Shown one piece after another: positions 1 through 10,981 of a stretch of 64,000 nucleotides of DNA (the first letter of the stretch is position 1; each line of letters begins with the position of its first letter). Source of the stretch: Epichloe hybrida (taxonomy: Eukaryota > Ascomycota > Sordariomycetes > Hypocreales > Clavicipitaceae); contig JAFEKR010000001.1 of assembly GCA_019022495.1 (NCBI GenBank), positions 7,812,001 to 7,876,000 on the forward strand, written 5' to 3'. Below the pieces are notes generated by a model. That model was not told the origin of the DNA. It saw only the letters and a program-made list of their open reading frames with translations, and searched no databases. The translations under genes were made by a program, and so were the position numbers.

Positions 1-1502
1 AACCAAAAAAATACGAATCTGAAGAGACGGTTGCGAATCATTTGCCGTTGGGTCGTAGGAGCGCGTACGTGCTGGCTGCTGGCGCAAAGTAAAGACCGTC
101 TGTCAGCAGACAAGGCCCAATTTTGGAGACGGCTGGTCTGCATGTTGGAACCGACTGGCTGTGTGTGAATGTGTGAATGGATGCTTCTCAGGCGAAACAC
201 GCCGCCTCGGGACTTGATTGGCTTGAACACCCCTAGAGCTTGAAACAAAAGCGGGCCATCGTCCTTGAAACCTCCGTACAAGTTGCCGTGTATGAGATGC
301 CAATGCGAGCTGGCCAATTGACTTGCTCCGTACAGCTCGTTTTAAGTTATTACAGACCGTAATCCGTGGAAATGGCAGTGGTCGCATTTTAGGTGTGTAT
401 TTTATTTTATTTTTGGGGGTTTTAGGTAAAGCCGGGTTCTCCCACATTATCGGATGGACCAGTGCTCCCCCCCCCTCCCCCCAAGTCATTCGTAGCGGAG
501 GCAATATTACTCGACCGTGAGTGAGACTTGAGCTCGCTCACTCGCCGAAAGATGCTGACTCGGCAAAGGGCCGCATCTCGTCAGCAGAAGCCTAAGTAAG
601 GCTTGACTCCTTAGGGGGGGCGTGCATCCGCAAGAACGAGTCGGACGGCACCTGGTTCACTGAAGAGCGCAACTAACAAGATTAATCTCAGGTAAGATGG
701 AGAGGGGTCGTTTGAAATGCCATGATTTTTTTTCTTCTTCAGTTGCCAGCATCTATCTGGAATTCGCCTGCATCACCACTTGCATGGTATCCTCACGGCA
801 TCGACGAATTACTTGAATGTCCATAAAGTGGTTTCACTTCATGTCCCCCCCCCTTCCCCCGCTCACTCATCTCCATCTCCAATCATTCTGTGCCTGTCTC
901 GTAATAATACACCACCAAACGAGAAAAGGGCCGGCCCATCTTGGCCTGACGGGCGCAACTTCTATTGCCCCTTGGCCCTTGGCTGGGCAGCGCTCGCCCC
1001 GCCCCGATTGCCCATCTGGGTGTTCATGTCCATCTGACTGATGTCTGGTATGCGGATGGGTGGCGGCATTTGGACATGGACGGATCATGGGGTTGACGCG
1101 GGAGAAGGGGGGCGGCGCGGCGCACAGAGAGAGAGAGAGATTGGCATTGGGCATTGACCGAGACCATCATGGCCGTTATCTCGCCACGGGGAATTCCCGC
1201 CCATCTGATTGCCGGGGGGCCGTGTCTAGATTTTCGTGCTGTACTACATGTACATTCAATAGTCAGAGATGGGTGGGTGAGATGAAGAAATGCGATGCGG
1301 AACATTTGCAAAGTTCCAGAGCCATGCTTTCCGTGATCCATCCGTAGGTCAAACCCCCAGCGGGTCACACGCATGTTGACGTGACGGGATTGCTGATGAG
1401 GAAGGACAAAACAAGGGCGGGACAAGTTTTGTGGGCGAGGGGCACCGCACCGTCTCTGTTCCCGGCCTGCAACTGCCCTGCGACTTGCGCTGCGACTGCC
1501 CT

Positions 1503-1533
<31 letters not shown>

Positions 1534-3698
1534 GGTGTTCGAGAGACATCAATTTATTAGCAACAAGAGCGAAATGAAGCCAACGTCTTCGCCCTCGGTC
1601 CATCCCATCTCCCGCGCATCATGGGAACACAAACAAGAAATCTTCAAATGAAATGAATCCTTTCCCCATGCGCCACGCGGATTACACGATCCGTAATACG
1701 TCCTTCGGCCGCAACAACTTCTGCTATTACGAGGCTCCACGTGCCCGCCGAGAAGTCGTAGTCGTGTGCAAGAAAGGCCGCCGCCCGGCGTCTTCCGTCA
1801 TACCCTTCTGCGGCGGCGCCGATGGCCGGGACATGCTCAGCTTCACATTGGCTTGCAATTCTCTCACCTGAATATGTACATGAAAAATTCGTCACTACTG
1901 AACAAGAGCACGAACCCGGCCCTGAGCAGGAGGAAAACCCCTCCCTTCCTTTTTTTTTTTTCCACGCCCCCCCTCCCCCCCACTGTAGATCAATCGCCTT
2001 TTACCCATTCGCCCCGGATTCTGGCAGATTCAAGTCCACCTCGCTGCAAGCTCTGATTGGGCCCCTGTCGATGTGTCGCAAGGCTAGCATCGCGCACGCC
2101 CTTCCTCTTCTCCCTCGACCCCCGGACGCGGAGCCACGCTTTCGGAGTGTGGCTGATGCGGTCTGGTTGCTACTTGAATCTTGACACAACACATCGCCGC
2201 CGCAAGTCAACGCCGAGTCATGGAAAAGCAGGTGATGCATGTTTTCCCCATTGTCCTGACACAGCACGCGCCCCTGACGCCAGGCCCGTTCCGTCGCGTT
2301 GCAACCTCCCAAGATGAGCGGATGGGAAAGTCAAGCCTGGTGCAATTTTTTTTTTTTTTTTTTTTTGATTTCATCGAACAGGTGCATGCGGTGCGGGGAG
2401 GAGGTGAAGTCGGCAAAGTCAAGTCCTGGTCCATTCTGCGGGCGCCCATGTATATGTATATGTACGTACGTACGGCTGCGCACAAGCGCCGGTTTCATCA
2501 GGCGCCTTCTTGCCTTGCCGTGCTTGCATCGACCCGCCGTCCTATCAAGATGCCTGTCCTGGGCCCCGACGGCCGGGGGTTTGGTCATCATCACAGACAT
2601 GAAAGACATGCAGATCCATTGCGGCTAACGTAACGTATGAATCGAATCGATGCTAGACCGAGGAGCGTGACATGGAGCACGGAATGTAAAATAGAAGACG
2701 GAAAACGGAAAACGGAAAGGAGACGGTAGGCGCCTCGCCAGCCCGACAGTGAAGCAAGCCTTAGAAGCAGCCTGCTGGCCTCTACTGAAATATCACGGCT
2801 CAGACAGCCTTGCCGCGAGAGACGATGGCGCATTTGAAGCAACATCGTAGAGGCGGTGGTGTGCGAGCAAGTGTTCTTCTTTGATGTTGTTTTGAACGTC
2901 CAAATCTATTTATTAGCCCCTCTTCTGCCCGTCATCTCCAGAACCAAAAAAAAAAAAAAAAAACCAAGCGTAGACCTCGCGTTGTCTACCCCGTGCATGC
3001 ATTTAGAACAGCGACAACAAGAAGAAGAACAAGACGAAAAAAGCATCACTAAGCAAGTCAGTTCGTGCAGCCTCGCGAGGAAAGCCTGCCTCATTTCGGT
3101 GAAACGTGCTCGTCTTGTGAACTTGACATGCTGAGAATCCGGCACCAACACGGTGATACATCTTGTCATTGAAGGTTTGGGCGTGACTTCCACCGTTGCG
3201 TCGTCATTGTTGATTGTTGTTTTTGTATCCTTTGCTGTGTGGTTGGTGTGGTTTTTAGTTCAAGTTGGCTGACAAGAAGAGTTGATGACCCGGGCAAATA
3301 TCATGGTACAAAGCCTTCCAGTCGTGCGTTGGACTTTGTGGTGCTTTTCGCCATGTCAGGCAGACTGACCCAGTCTCGAAATTCATACAATAGCAACACG
3401 ACTGGTTGAGGCGGGAGTGCCTTGCCGTTATGTGGTCCACATTCTCTTGAGATCTTCTGCCCCCTTCACTCGTATCCTGAAAGCCTCGTTCGTAGCAATG
3501 CGGTTAGCATCGCCTCTCTCCCGTCCACCCTTTACTTCCACAGATACCAGACAGCAATCACTTCCCTGGATACCGGATGACCATGTGGTTCAGTCAGTCG
3601 TCTGCTCCACCTATCGTGACAAAAAACCACCCCCCCAAAACAAACAAACAAACAAACAAACATCAATCGCTAGTGGCACATAGGTCTACTACCCGTCT
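1..3698. other. Non-coding stretch, no supported gene
   Basis: No reading frame here looks like a protein: all are short, many lack ATG starts, and none shows domain-like sequence or a coherent chain of GT-AG exons. The stretch holds homopolymer and microsatellite tracts: GA repeats near 1127-1140, GCGACG-type repeats near 1500-1533, a T run near 2345-2366, an A run near 2946-2962 and a CAAA repeat near 3636-3662. Its right end is presumably the 3' UTR and downstream flank of the Cdc28-type kinase gene, which is read leftward. An untranslated RNA cannot be excluded. Confidence 0.6.
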
Positions 3699-4917
3699 CT
3701 AATTGTAGTAGCCATTCATGCGGCCAACCTCTTCTTGTTGATCGGCGAGGTAATCCTCAAAGTAAGGGTGATTGCAGGATTGCTTGGCAGAAATGCGGCC
3801 AGCAGGATCGTACACCAACATCATCTCGAGAAGCTCTAGACCCTTGCTATCAAGATTCTGACAGAGTGATAATCTGTAGTCGCGCTTCCACTTGGGAAAT
3901 GATGACTTGAAATCTGGGTATGAGGTGACGCCTGGCCAGACTTCCTCATCTGGAGTACCGAGCGCCCTATTCAAAAGAAAAGAGAGAACAAGAAGATCAG
4001 TCATGATATCCCTTCTCACATTTCGCACTAATACGTACCGGAAGATCTTGAAGATCTCATCAATCTCCGAATCACCGGGGAAAAGAGGTTTCCGCGTGCA
4101 CATCTCGGCAAAGATGCATCCGACCGACCACATATCAACACCCGTCGAGTATTGTCTGCCGCCCAGAAGAATTTCGGGAGCACGATACCACAGCGTGACA
4201 ACCTCGTGCGTATACGTCCTCAGAGGAACACCAAACGCGCGGGCGAGACCAAAGTCGGCCAATTTCAGATTACCCTCCTTGTCGATGAGCAAGTTCTGTG
4301 GCTTCAAATCACGATGCAACACCCTCCGCGAGTGGCAGTACTTGATTCCATCACACAGCTGCATCATGAACTTGCGGATGACAACATCACTGAGGCCGAG
4401 TGTCATGACAGTCGACGAGGCCCCTTCAGGAAGCGCCTTTCCTCGTCCACCGTCGCTGATGGGCAGCGCCTCCATGTATTTCTTCAGATCTAGGTCGAGG
4501 AATTCAAAGACAAGATAGAGCTTGTGGCCGTCGGAGTGAACAATGTTGAGTAACCGGACAATGTTGTCGTCCTTCATCTCCTTGAGGAGGGAGATCTCGC
4601 GGATGGCGGTGCTGGGGACGCCTTCGTCTTCGGCTTCGAGGCGAATCTTCTTCAGGGCGACGATGCGGCCGCCATTGGCGAGGTCACGGGCCTTGTAGAC
4701 GACACCGTACGTACCTGTTCTGATGTTAGATGGGCGTATTGCAAGCACGGCTTTCCTGGAAGACAGTTCTCCTGGAATGGAGGCGTCCAGCATAAAGCTT
4801 GCGTTGCATTGCAGGCGCGACGAAGTTGACGAAGTTGAGAACAACTTTGTCGCCAAGGCCAAGGAAGGATGACCACTCACCCTCGCCAACCTTTTCCAGC
4901 TTCTGATAGTTCTCCAT
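3699..4917 (-). CDS. cdc2: Cyclin-dependent kinase Cdc28/Cdc2 (CDK1)
   Basis: This is the mitotic cyclin-dependent kinase that drives G1/S and G2/M with its cyclins. Three exons on the minus strand (4917-4881, 4714-4039, 3966-3699) give 326 residues, the usual fungal CDK1 length. Visible marks are the glycine loop GEGTYGVV at 11-18 with the inhibitory sites T14/Y15, the PSTAIRE helix at 46-52, [14 protein letters not shown], the T-loop Thr in [15 protein letters not shown], and a C-terminal lobe ending in NGYYN. ATG 4917 is chosen because exon 1 supplies [13 protein letters not shown]; Gly13 is split by the 166-nt intron 1. The 72-nt intron 2 (3967-4038) restores [15 protein letters not shown]. 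The exact PSTAIRE separates it from Pho85 and Cdk7-9 kinases. A short polar insertion lies between the hinge and the catalytic loop. Confidence 0.96.
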
Positions 4918-5787
4918 GGCCAAGAGGTCTTTTTTTTGCGAATGCCTTCTCTGGCAACCAATTGCTAGACCAGGGCTCAGGTTCCCACCGGTCTGTTCTG
5001 TCCGCCGCAAAAGGGACAAAGGGGAGGTAGGCACAAAAAAACACCGTCAGACGGGTGCGACCTGTCGGAAAACCAAAAGTCGGCTTGAACGAAGCTAGAC
5101 AGGACAAAGAAGTGGGAGTTTGTCCTCCCTTGACCTGTAGCAGCGAGCGGGGTGGTGAGCAGAGGGAAATGACAAAGATTCGCCTGGTTCGTTCCGTCAC
5201 CGTAGTAGCGAGCAAGCGAGGGGTCAACAGAGGTCAACAGAGGTCAACAGACACAGACACAGACGCACACGGCACGCTGCACGCTGCACGCTGCACACAC
5301 TGTTCGCGATGGGGCGGCGCCGGCGCGGGGCGGGAGACGCGCCTGACGTGGTGGGACCAGCAGGTCAACCAACGGGTCAAGCAATACAGAGTTAAAGAAA
5401 AAAAAAAAGAAAAAAAAAAAGAAAAAAAAAAAGGCGAGAGGCGAGCGAGGCAAGGCAATTCGCCGCAAAGAATTGCACAACGAAAACCAGATTCCCAAAA
5501 GGGAGTGTCAGAGTCTCCCGGCAGTTCGGGTAAGAGGGCAGGGCTTGCATATGTTGTGTACAGCCTGGTACAGCCTGGTACATCAACAATAAGTCAACAT
5601 TGTTGTGTTTTCATGGACAAGGCGAGCTGTCGGAGTCGCGCGTTTATTAGCGGGGCATATCGACAAAGCCACCACAATACAACGTTACCGCCTGCCTGCC
5701 TGCACGGCATTTAAAAACCCGTCCCTGCATACCGCGTCTCCACCAGCCAGCCAGCCAGCCCATCATCATCATCATCATCACCCATCA
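4918..5787. promoter_or_regulatory. Upstream region of the CDK gene and 3' flank of the IMPACT gene
   Basis: This 870-bp spacer lies upstream of the CDK start and downstream of the IMPACT-gene stop, both genes being read leftward. No coding sequence is supported. It contains three perfect 10-bp units AGGTCAACAG (5221-5250; the first begins with G), then CA-rich and CACGCTG repeats to about 5300, an A-tract array interrupted by single G bases (about 5396-5432), and CCAG and CAT microsatellites near 5743-5780. The repeats may be promoter elements or simple slippage products; the sequence does not decide. Confidence 0.5.
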
Positions 5788-7456
5788 TCAATCCTGAATC
5801 TCACCCGCAGCAACCCCATCCGCGCGCCTCAAGTCCAAAATCTTGCTCAACCTCAACTGTCCCTTTGCACCCCAACCCGACGGCCCGGCTGCCACATCCG
5901 GCCTCATAGCAACGTACCAACCCCAAGCTCTTCTGTCGAGCTCATCCCTTTGTAGCACCCCCGCCCAGCTCGCGAACAGCAGCCTCAACGCACCCAGTAA
6001 TCTCCCCAAGTTGACCTGCTTCTCATCGTTCAACGCAACGAGCGTCTTCTTGCCTTCACTGCCACCGCCTTCGGATGGCGCCGTGGCAAAGCTCCGAAGA
6101 AGGTAGTTCCGCGCCCCTTCCGGGCGGTGAATCGGCATCCCTACCGTGGCCAGGGACGACGGCGTCTTGTTTTCAGGGTCCAGACCCCAGAGTGCTTCGC
6201 CTGTGATACGTGTGGATGCGCGTCGACGCGAGGATAGTGCGTCGTTGAGGCAATCTCTCATGAGCCGCCACCGATCCGGGCCGAGCATGATGCCGCCATA
6301 CCATCGTGTCAACACGACCAGCGTGTTTTTGACGTCGGCCTCGCGCATGATTCCGAGCAAGAACTTGCCGCAGCCCGATTCGCCGTCGTCAAACGATGCT
6401 TCTTGCACAAGCGGCGAGTTTCCGTAGCTGGACCTCAATGCCCACGCGTTATGCGTCGCCGTCTCCAACTCTGGTTTGTCCGCTACCAAGGCTTTCATCA
6501 GACCTGCCCTCAGAGAGGGCGACGATAGACTCGCCGTGTGTGCAACAAAAGTCGATCCCCTAGACGTCAGTTTCTGGCTCGCTATCCATGTCCTCGTCTT
6601 CTCCGCTGAGATGTCCGCTGAAATGTCGCCTTCCTTGGCCCCATGGATCGTGGATGTGGGCGTAGATCCAGGCGGCTCATTCTCACCCCGTTTCCACGTA
6701 TACCCCCCCCTCTTGAGAACAGCAATCTCCCTCCCCAAGACCCGAACTTTTGGCTGGCCCTCTGGAACCTGTGATGATTCGCCTCCCGCCGGAGCCTTCT
6801 CGATCCCGATACTAATCGCCTTGGACCTTGAATTTGCACTCACAACAGCCTGGCTCAAGCTCAGCCTGCTACTCGGCGGCTGCTCAGGCATGGTAAAGCG
6901 TAGCAATTCCACGGCAAACGCCAGGACCAGCGGTGCCCTGTTGGTAACTATCGTCGTCTGCCGAATCGCTTCCTCGTCCACCTCCAAGGGCAGACCGAGC
7001 GCGGCTTCCAGCTCGTCTGCACTCAGGGAACCATAATCCAAGTCACGTTTGTGAGGCTCACATCTTATTTTTTTGGCACTGGGTGAGACGGCCACCTCGT
7101 CTCCATCAGCCGCGCGTTTGGGCGCTTTCTTCCCGTGAGATTTGCATGCTGCGTGGAACGATTTGGAGAGTTTGGCATCGGGTATGACTGTTTCTATTGC
7201 GGAAAAGGGTGCTTCTGCAATTTGTTCAATGCTAGAGATGAATTAATTGAACTGGACTTGTCTAGATTTTCTCTTCATTCTCCCTGCAAATATGTGTAAA
7301 AAAAAGATAGGCGTCAATGAGCAGCACAATGATGGAAATTCACCTCCGAAGATTTTGGGACTGTAACGACTTGACATGACCCATGGCCGTCATCATAGGA
7401 ACTTTGCGTGAAGTGAGCATGCGCAGAAGCTCCTGTATGTCACCGTGCCCAGACAT
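5788..7456 (-). CDS. IMPACT/UPF0029-family protein
   Basis: Two exons (7456-7344 and 7231-5788, intron 7232-7343) encode 518 residues. The middle (about 185-330) carries the IMPACT fold: TFVAHTASL, then an ATHNAWALR-type segment, DDGESGCGKFLL and VVLTRWYGGIMLGPDRW, the conserved core of this family. Family members such as yeast Yih1 control Gcn2-dependent translation through an N-terminal RWD domain plus IMPACT. This protein has no recognisable RWD. Its N-terminus is instead a short helical module (DIQELLRMLTSRKVP...LRSIEQIAEAP) that continues across the splice junction, which is why the small first exon is included. A further 180 or so residues of unknown role follow the domain. Gcn2 control is therefore only a guess for this paralogue. 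Confidence 0.88.
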
Positions 7457-7820
7457 GGCTCGACGGAATTGAAGATGCTCGACTCCAAGATAAAAGCGTG
7501 ACTTTTCGAGAAGTAGAGAGTGCGTTGCGTACACATGTGTTGCGTCGGACCAATCGCGCGGAAAAGTAGACGGATGTTGATAAAACGCACTTCTTCATGC
7601 AACAAACTCTCCGTTGAACGTGCCCCGCATCGGCTTCGACTGAACCTTCGGGCCGTTCACAGATCCGCAACCAGATAGAGATGCACAAACTCAACTCCCA
7701 ACATCTTCTTCTTCGCTCACCTGTCCCCCAATCTCAATCAAAGGACTGCACGCCCCCCGCGCGCAGCCTCACGGCTCAACATTCTACGATACCGTCATTA
7801 AAAACAGTCATGCTACGTCA
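7457..7820. promoter_or_regulatory. Divergent promoter, IMPACT gene / OMS1-like gene
   Basis: The two genes are read away from each other and only 364 bp separate their start codons, so this interval must hold both promoters and both 5' UTRs. No TATA-like box at a convincing position or known operator was recognised. The right end contains a short uORF, listed separately. Confidence 0.55.
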
Positions 7821-7824
7821 ATGA
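7810..7824 (+). promoter_or_regulatory. Four-codon uORF overlapping the OMS1-like start (ATGA)
   Basis: An ATG at 7810 opens a four-codon frame (M-L-R-Q) whose TGA stop at 7822-7824 shares bases with the main ATG at 7821-7823. Termination at ATGA beside a start codon is a layout that can permit reinitiation or limit translation. Whether the mRNA begins upstream of 7810 is not visible. Confidence 0.45.
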
Positions 7825-9135
7825 GCGCCTCCACCACGCGTGGCTTCGCCCGAGCCAGCTGCCTCGCATGGCGGCGTTCTGCATCATCCTCGTCCAAATC
7901 ACCACCGCACAAATCCTCCAATCCACCCATCACTCCACCATCCCGCGTCCCCAGACCATATAATCCGTAGGTTCAACTCTCAAACATCGATACCCTTTCT
8001 CCTAAAAAGAGGCGGGAAATAGTCTAAAAAAAAAAAAAAAAGACTAAAACTTACAAACATTTCCAGCGCAACTCGAAAGTCCACCCCACAAACCACCATC
8101 AATTCCTCCTCTCCCTCCTCGTCGAATCCCCCACGCGACGACACCCTCCAGACCCTCTGGCACCGATCCTGGCTGCCCCTCTCCGGCGCCGCCCTCCTCG
8201 CCGGCTTCCTAGGCTTCTACATAATCGGCACCGTCGCCGCTTCCCTCAAACAATGTTCCTGCCGCCCCCCGCGCGAACATGAATCCCCGACCGGCCGGCC
8301 CCCAGCCCTGACAGGCGACAATGCCGAACAGTTCGACAAGGAACTCGACCTCCCAGAATGGTGGACGGGCATCACCAAGCTCCGGAAACGACTCGCCCAT
8401 CACGCCAAAGGCGACGTGCTCGAACTCGCCATAGGAACAGGCCGGAACCTAGAACACTACAACTGGGAGGGCCTAGGCAAGCCCGATCCCACCACCACTC
8501 ACAAGATGAGCAACGACAACAACACCAAACACACCAGCTGCGGCATCACATCCTTCACCGGCCTCGACATATCAGTCGACATGCTCGACGTAGCGCGCAA
8601 ACGACTCGCCAAGACCGTCCCGCCCCTGAAGGACTCGGAGCCTGTCGTGAAAAAGTCCACCATGGCAGACCACACGGGCGGTCAATTGTCCTTCCTGAAC
8701 AACCGCCTGCGGCTCATCCACTCGGATGCCCATCGTGCACTGCCCCCCCTTGCGGCGACGGCCGACGCACCCGCCGAGGGGAAGAAGAAGAAATACGACA
8801 CCATCATCCAGACGTTTGGGCTGTGCTCCGTATCAGATCCTGTCGCCGTACTGTGTAACCTTGCGTCTGCCATCGCACCCGGTACCGGCCGCATCGTCCT
8901 GCTCGAACATGGGAAGGGCTGGTACGGGCTCGTAAACGGACTGCTGGATAAGAATGCCGCGCGGCATTTTGACAAATATGGATGTTGGTGGAACCGAGAT
9001 ATCGAGGCGCTCGTCGACGAGGCTGTACAAAGGACCCCGGGGCTGGAAATCGTCAAGTTGGACCGCCCCAACTTGTTGCAAATGGGCACTCTGGTTTGGG
9101 TAGAGCTCCGGGTCAAGGGGAGTGGTGGTGCATGA
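7821..9135 (+). CDS. OMS1-like mitochondrial methyltransferase
   Basis: Two exons (7821-7966 and 8067-9135; intron 7967-8066, donor GTAGGT, acceptor TTCCAG) give 404 residues. Exon 1 encodes an Arg/Ser/Ala-rich stretch typical of a mitochondrial presequence. A hydrophobic segment (WLPLSGAALLAGFLGFY and onward) follows near 80-105. The rest is a class I SAM-dependent methyltransferase: motif I ELAIGTGRN, then LDISVDMLDVARKRL, then DTIIQTFGLCSV and GRIVLLEHGKGW. A membrane anchor before a UbiE-like domain matches yeast Oms1, an inner-membrane protein linked to coenzyme Q and respiratory complex maintenance. The substrate is not known from sequence. ATG 7821 is chosen because it opens the presequence; the ATG at 7810 only opens a uORF. 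Confidence 0.85.
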
Positions 9136-9674
9136 TGGATCGATGCATGTCTTCTCGCATGGAAAATCACTGGCGCTGGCTGATGTTGACAACCTATACA
9201 ATCACTTGGGATGTAACAAGAAGAGCAGGCCATATGAGCTTATAGAAGCAAAGAGTGGCATTTATCCATTTGAGATCCTGTACGTGTAGTGTATCCTTTT
9301 TGTGTCTGGCAGCCGGTTTCCCATTTTCCCATTTTCCTCGAGATTCTGTTCCCCAGAGTTGATACTTCTCTTCCATCTACTCGTGCATGGTATAAAAAGG
9401 ACACAGAAGATACTCTATATGTACAGATACTTTTACACAAACTCCCGATATTTTCCCCATTTGCAGAGAAGAGCATGGGGTAAAAAGATGTAAACGCGGT
9501 AAGAAGATAAAAAAAACTATGTCAAACCCAACCCCGGCGGCTACGCTCATTTTTTTTTGCCGTCTTTCCTCGGAACTCCATGCGACCTTCGCAAATCGTG
9601 TGTAAGCCAAAAGTAGAGGATATCAGAGGTGCACCAAAAAAAAGTAAGAAAATTAAACCGTAACGGCGACTTCA
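9136..9674. other. Convergent intergenic region
   Basis: This 539-bp AT-richer spacer lies between the converging 3' ends of the OMS1-like and winged-helix genes. It should hold both 3' UTRs and polyadenylation sites. A-rich stretches near 9508-9516 and 9636-9655 are visible. No gene is supported. Confidence 0.5.
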
Positions 9675-10981
9675 TCAGTACGTATCAAACAGGCAGTCGA
9701 GCTCGTCAATTTCAATGCTCTCGGCAGTTCTGTCCCATTCAAACAGTTTGTTCAACTTTAGCCAGCTGTCGGCCTCGTCCTCCTTGCGCAAACTTAACAT
9801 GGTGCTGGGTCGCATGGCTGGGCTGGCCAAGAGTGTGATAGATGGCAGTGCACGGTCGCCGAACCAAATGTCGTCGCGATAACCGTATTCCAGAGTGGAA
9901 TTGCGCTCGACTGTTTCGGGTGAGGTGATGTGATCATCGTGCGTAAATTTGCGCTTTTGTAATACGTCGGCGGTTTGAGTGAACTCTCTCTCATCCGTCT
10001 CCAAGGGTGGAGAGTCCCGTCGCAAGTCGCGAGCATGTCTCATCCGGATACTGTGAGACTTGAATGAGCCCGTTGGCGTGATTGGCATCCCCAGATCGTC
10101 CTCCATGTCATCAAACTCTGGTGAAGAAAGATCTACCTCGGGCGAAGGGCTCAGCTCGCGCCGCCGGGCATCGACGTCGTCTGACCCCGAATCATCCGTC
10201 AGGGAGACGCAAGGTGTGACGATAGGAGAGTGATGAATGGGCCGAGGGATGCTGGAGTCCGGAAGAGGTTGTCGGGGGCAAGTGGTAAGAAAGAAGTATG
10301 TGCGCCGCGGGTGGACAGTCTCGAGTTCTTTGGAAAGGGGGCACGGGGAGATTGCACTCCAACAGGGGCGCTTCATATATGTGGTCAAACGAGAGGAGAT
10401 GATGGCGCATGGATTAGCTGATCTAAAATGTTGATTTCATTAGCATTTTGACCGTCAGAACGAGTATTGCGTGTAGCCGAGACTTACTGTTGTACAGAGG
10501 TGAGTTTTTGTGCCAGGACGGTGGCCAACTCCTTAATGAGATGAGGTCTATTGGCGGTGGACTGCAGCTGCGTGATGGATGCCTCGACAATATCATCGTT
10601 AATGCCTTCGAGGTCGACCCTGGGCATTACGTCTGCGTCCGACACCTCAATGCTGGTGGCAGGGGTCGGAGAAGGGGGAGGGGTTTGCTCGAGGATGGCT
10701 TCGTTGGGGCCCGATACGGCTCCATGCGACCGCTTGAGACGTTTGCTAGGATGTGAAGTCATGGTATCGGGGAGAGAATCTGAAATATGCGCCGATGTAG
10801 TTGGCGATGAAGACGAAGATGAAGACGAAGACGAAGACGATGATGATGATGGACGTCTCGAGACCTTGTTCGAGGCAGCGGCGGCAGCGGCAGCGGCAGC
10901 GGCACGAGCAGCGTGCGTTACGGGAATGTGTATGCCTAGGCTGGGCAGGGACAGCGACTTGCGGCGCGTATTATACGGCAT
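9675..10981 (-). CDS. GDS1-like winged-helix nuclear protein
   Basis: Two exons (10981-10488 and 10422-9675; intron 10423-10487, 65 nt) encode 413 residues. The N-terminus starts MPYNTRRKSLSLPSLG. It is followed by a run of about 10 Ala, a run of about 15 Ser and a basic cluster, PSKRLKRS, that reads as a nuclear signal. Residues about 135-225, across the splice, form a compact helical domain (DDIVEASITQLQ...NRPHLIKELATVLAQ...SRLTTYMKRPCW..PLSKEL..HPRRTYFFLTT). I take this to be the GDS1-type winged helix found in fungal regulators. The C-terminus is acidic and Ser/Pro-rich. A DNA-binding or chromatin role is inferred from the fold. The domain call rests on remembered family features, so a profile search is needed to confirm it. 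Confidence 0.75.
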
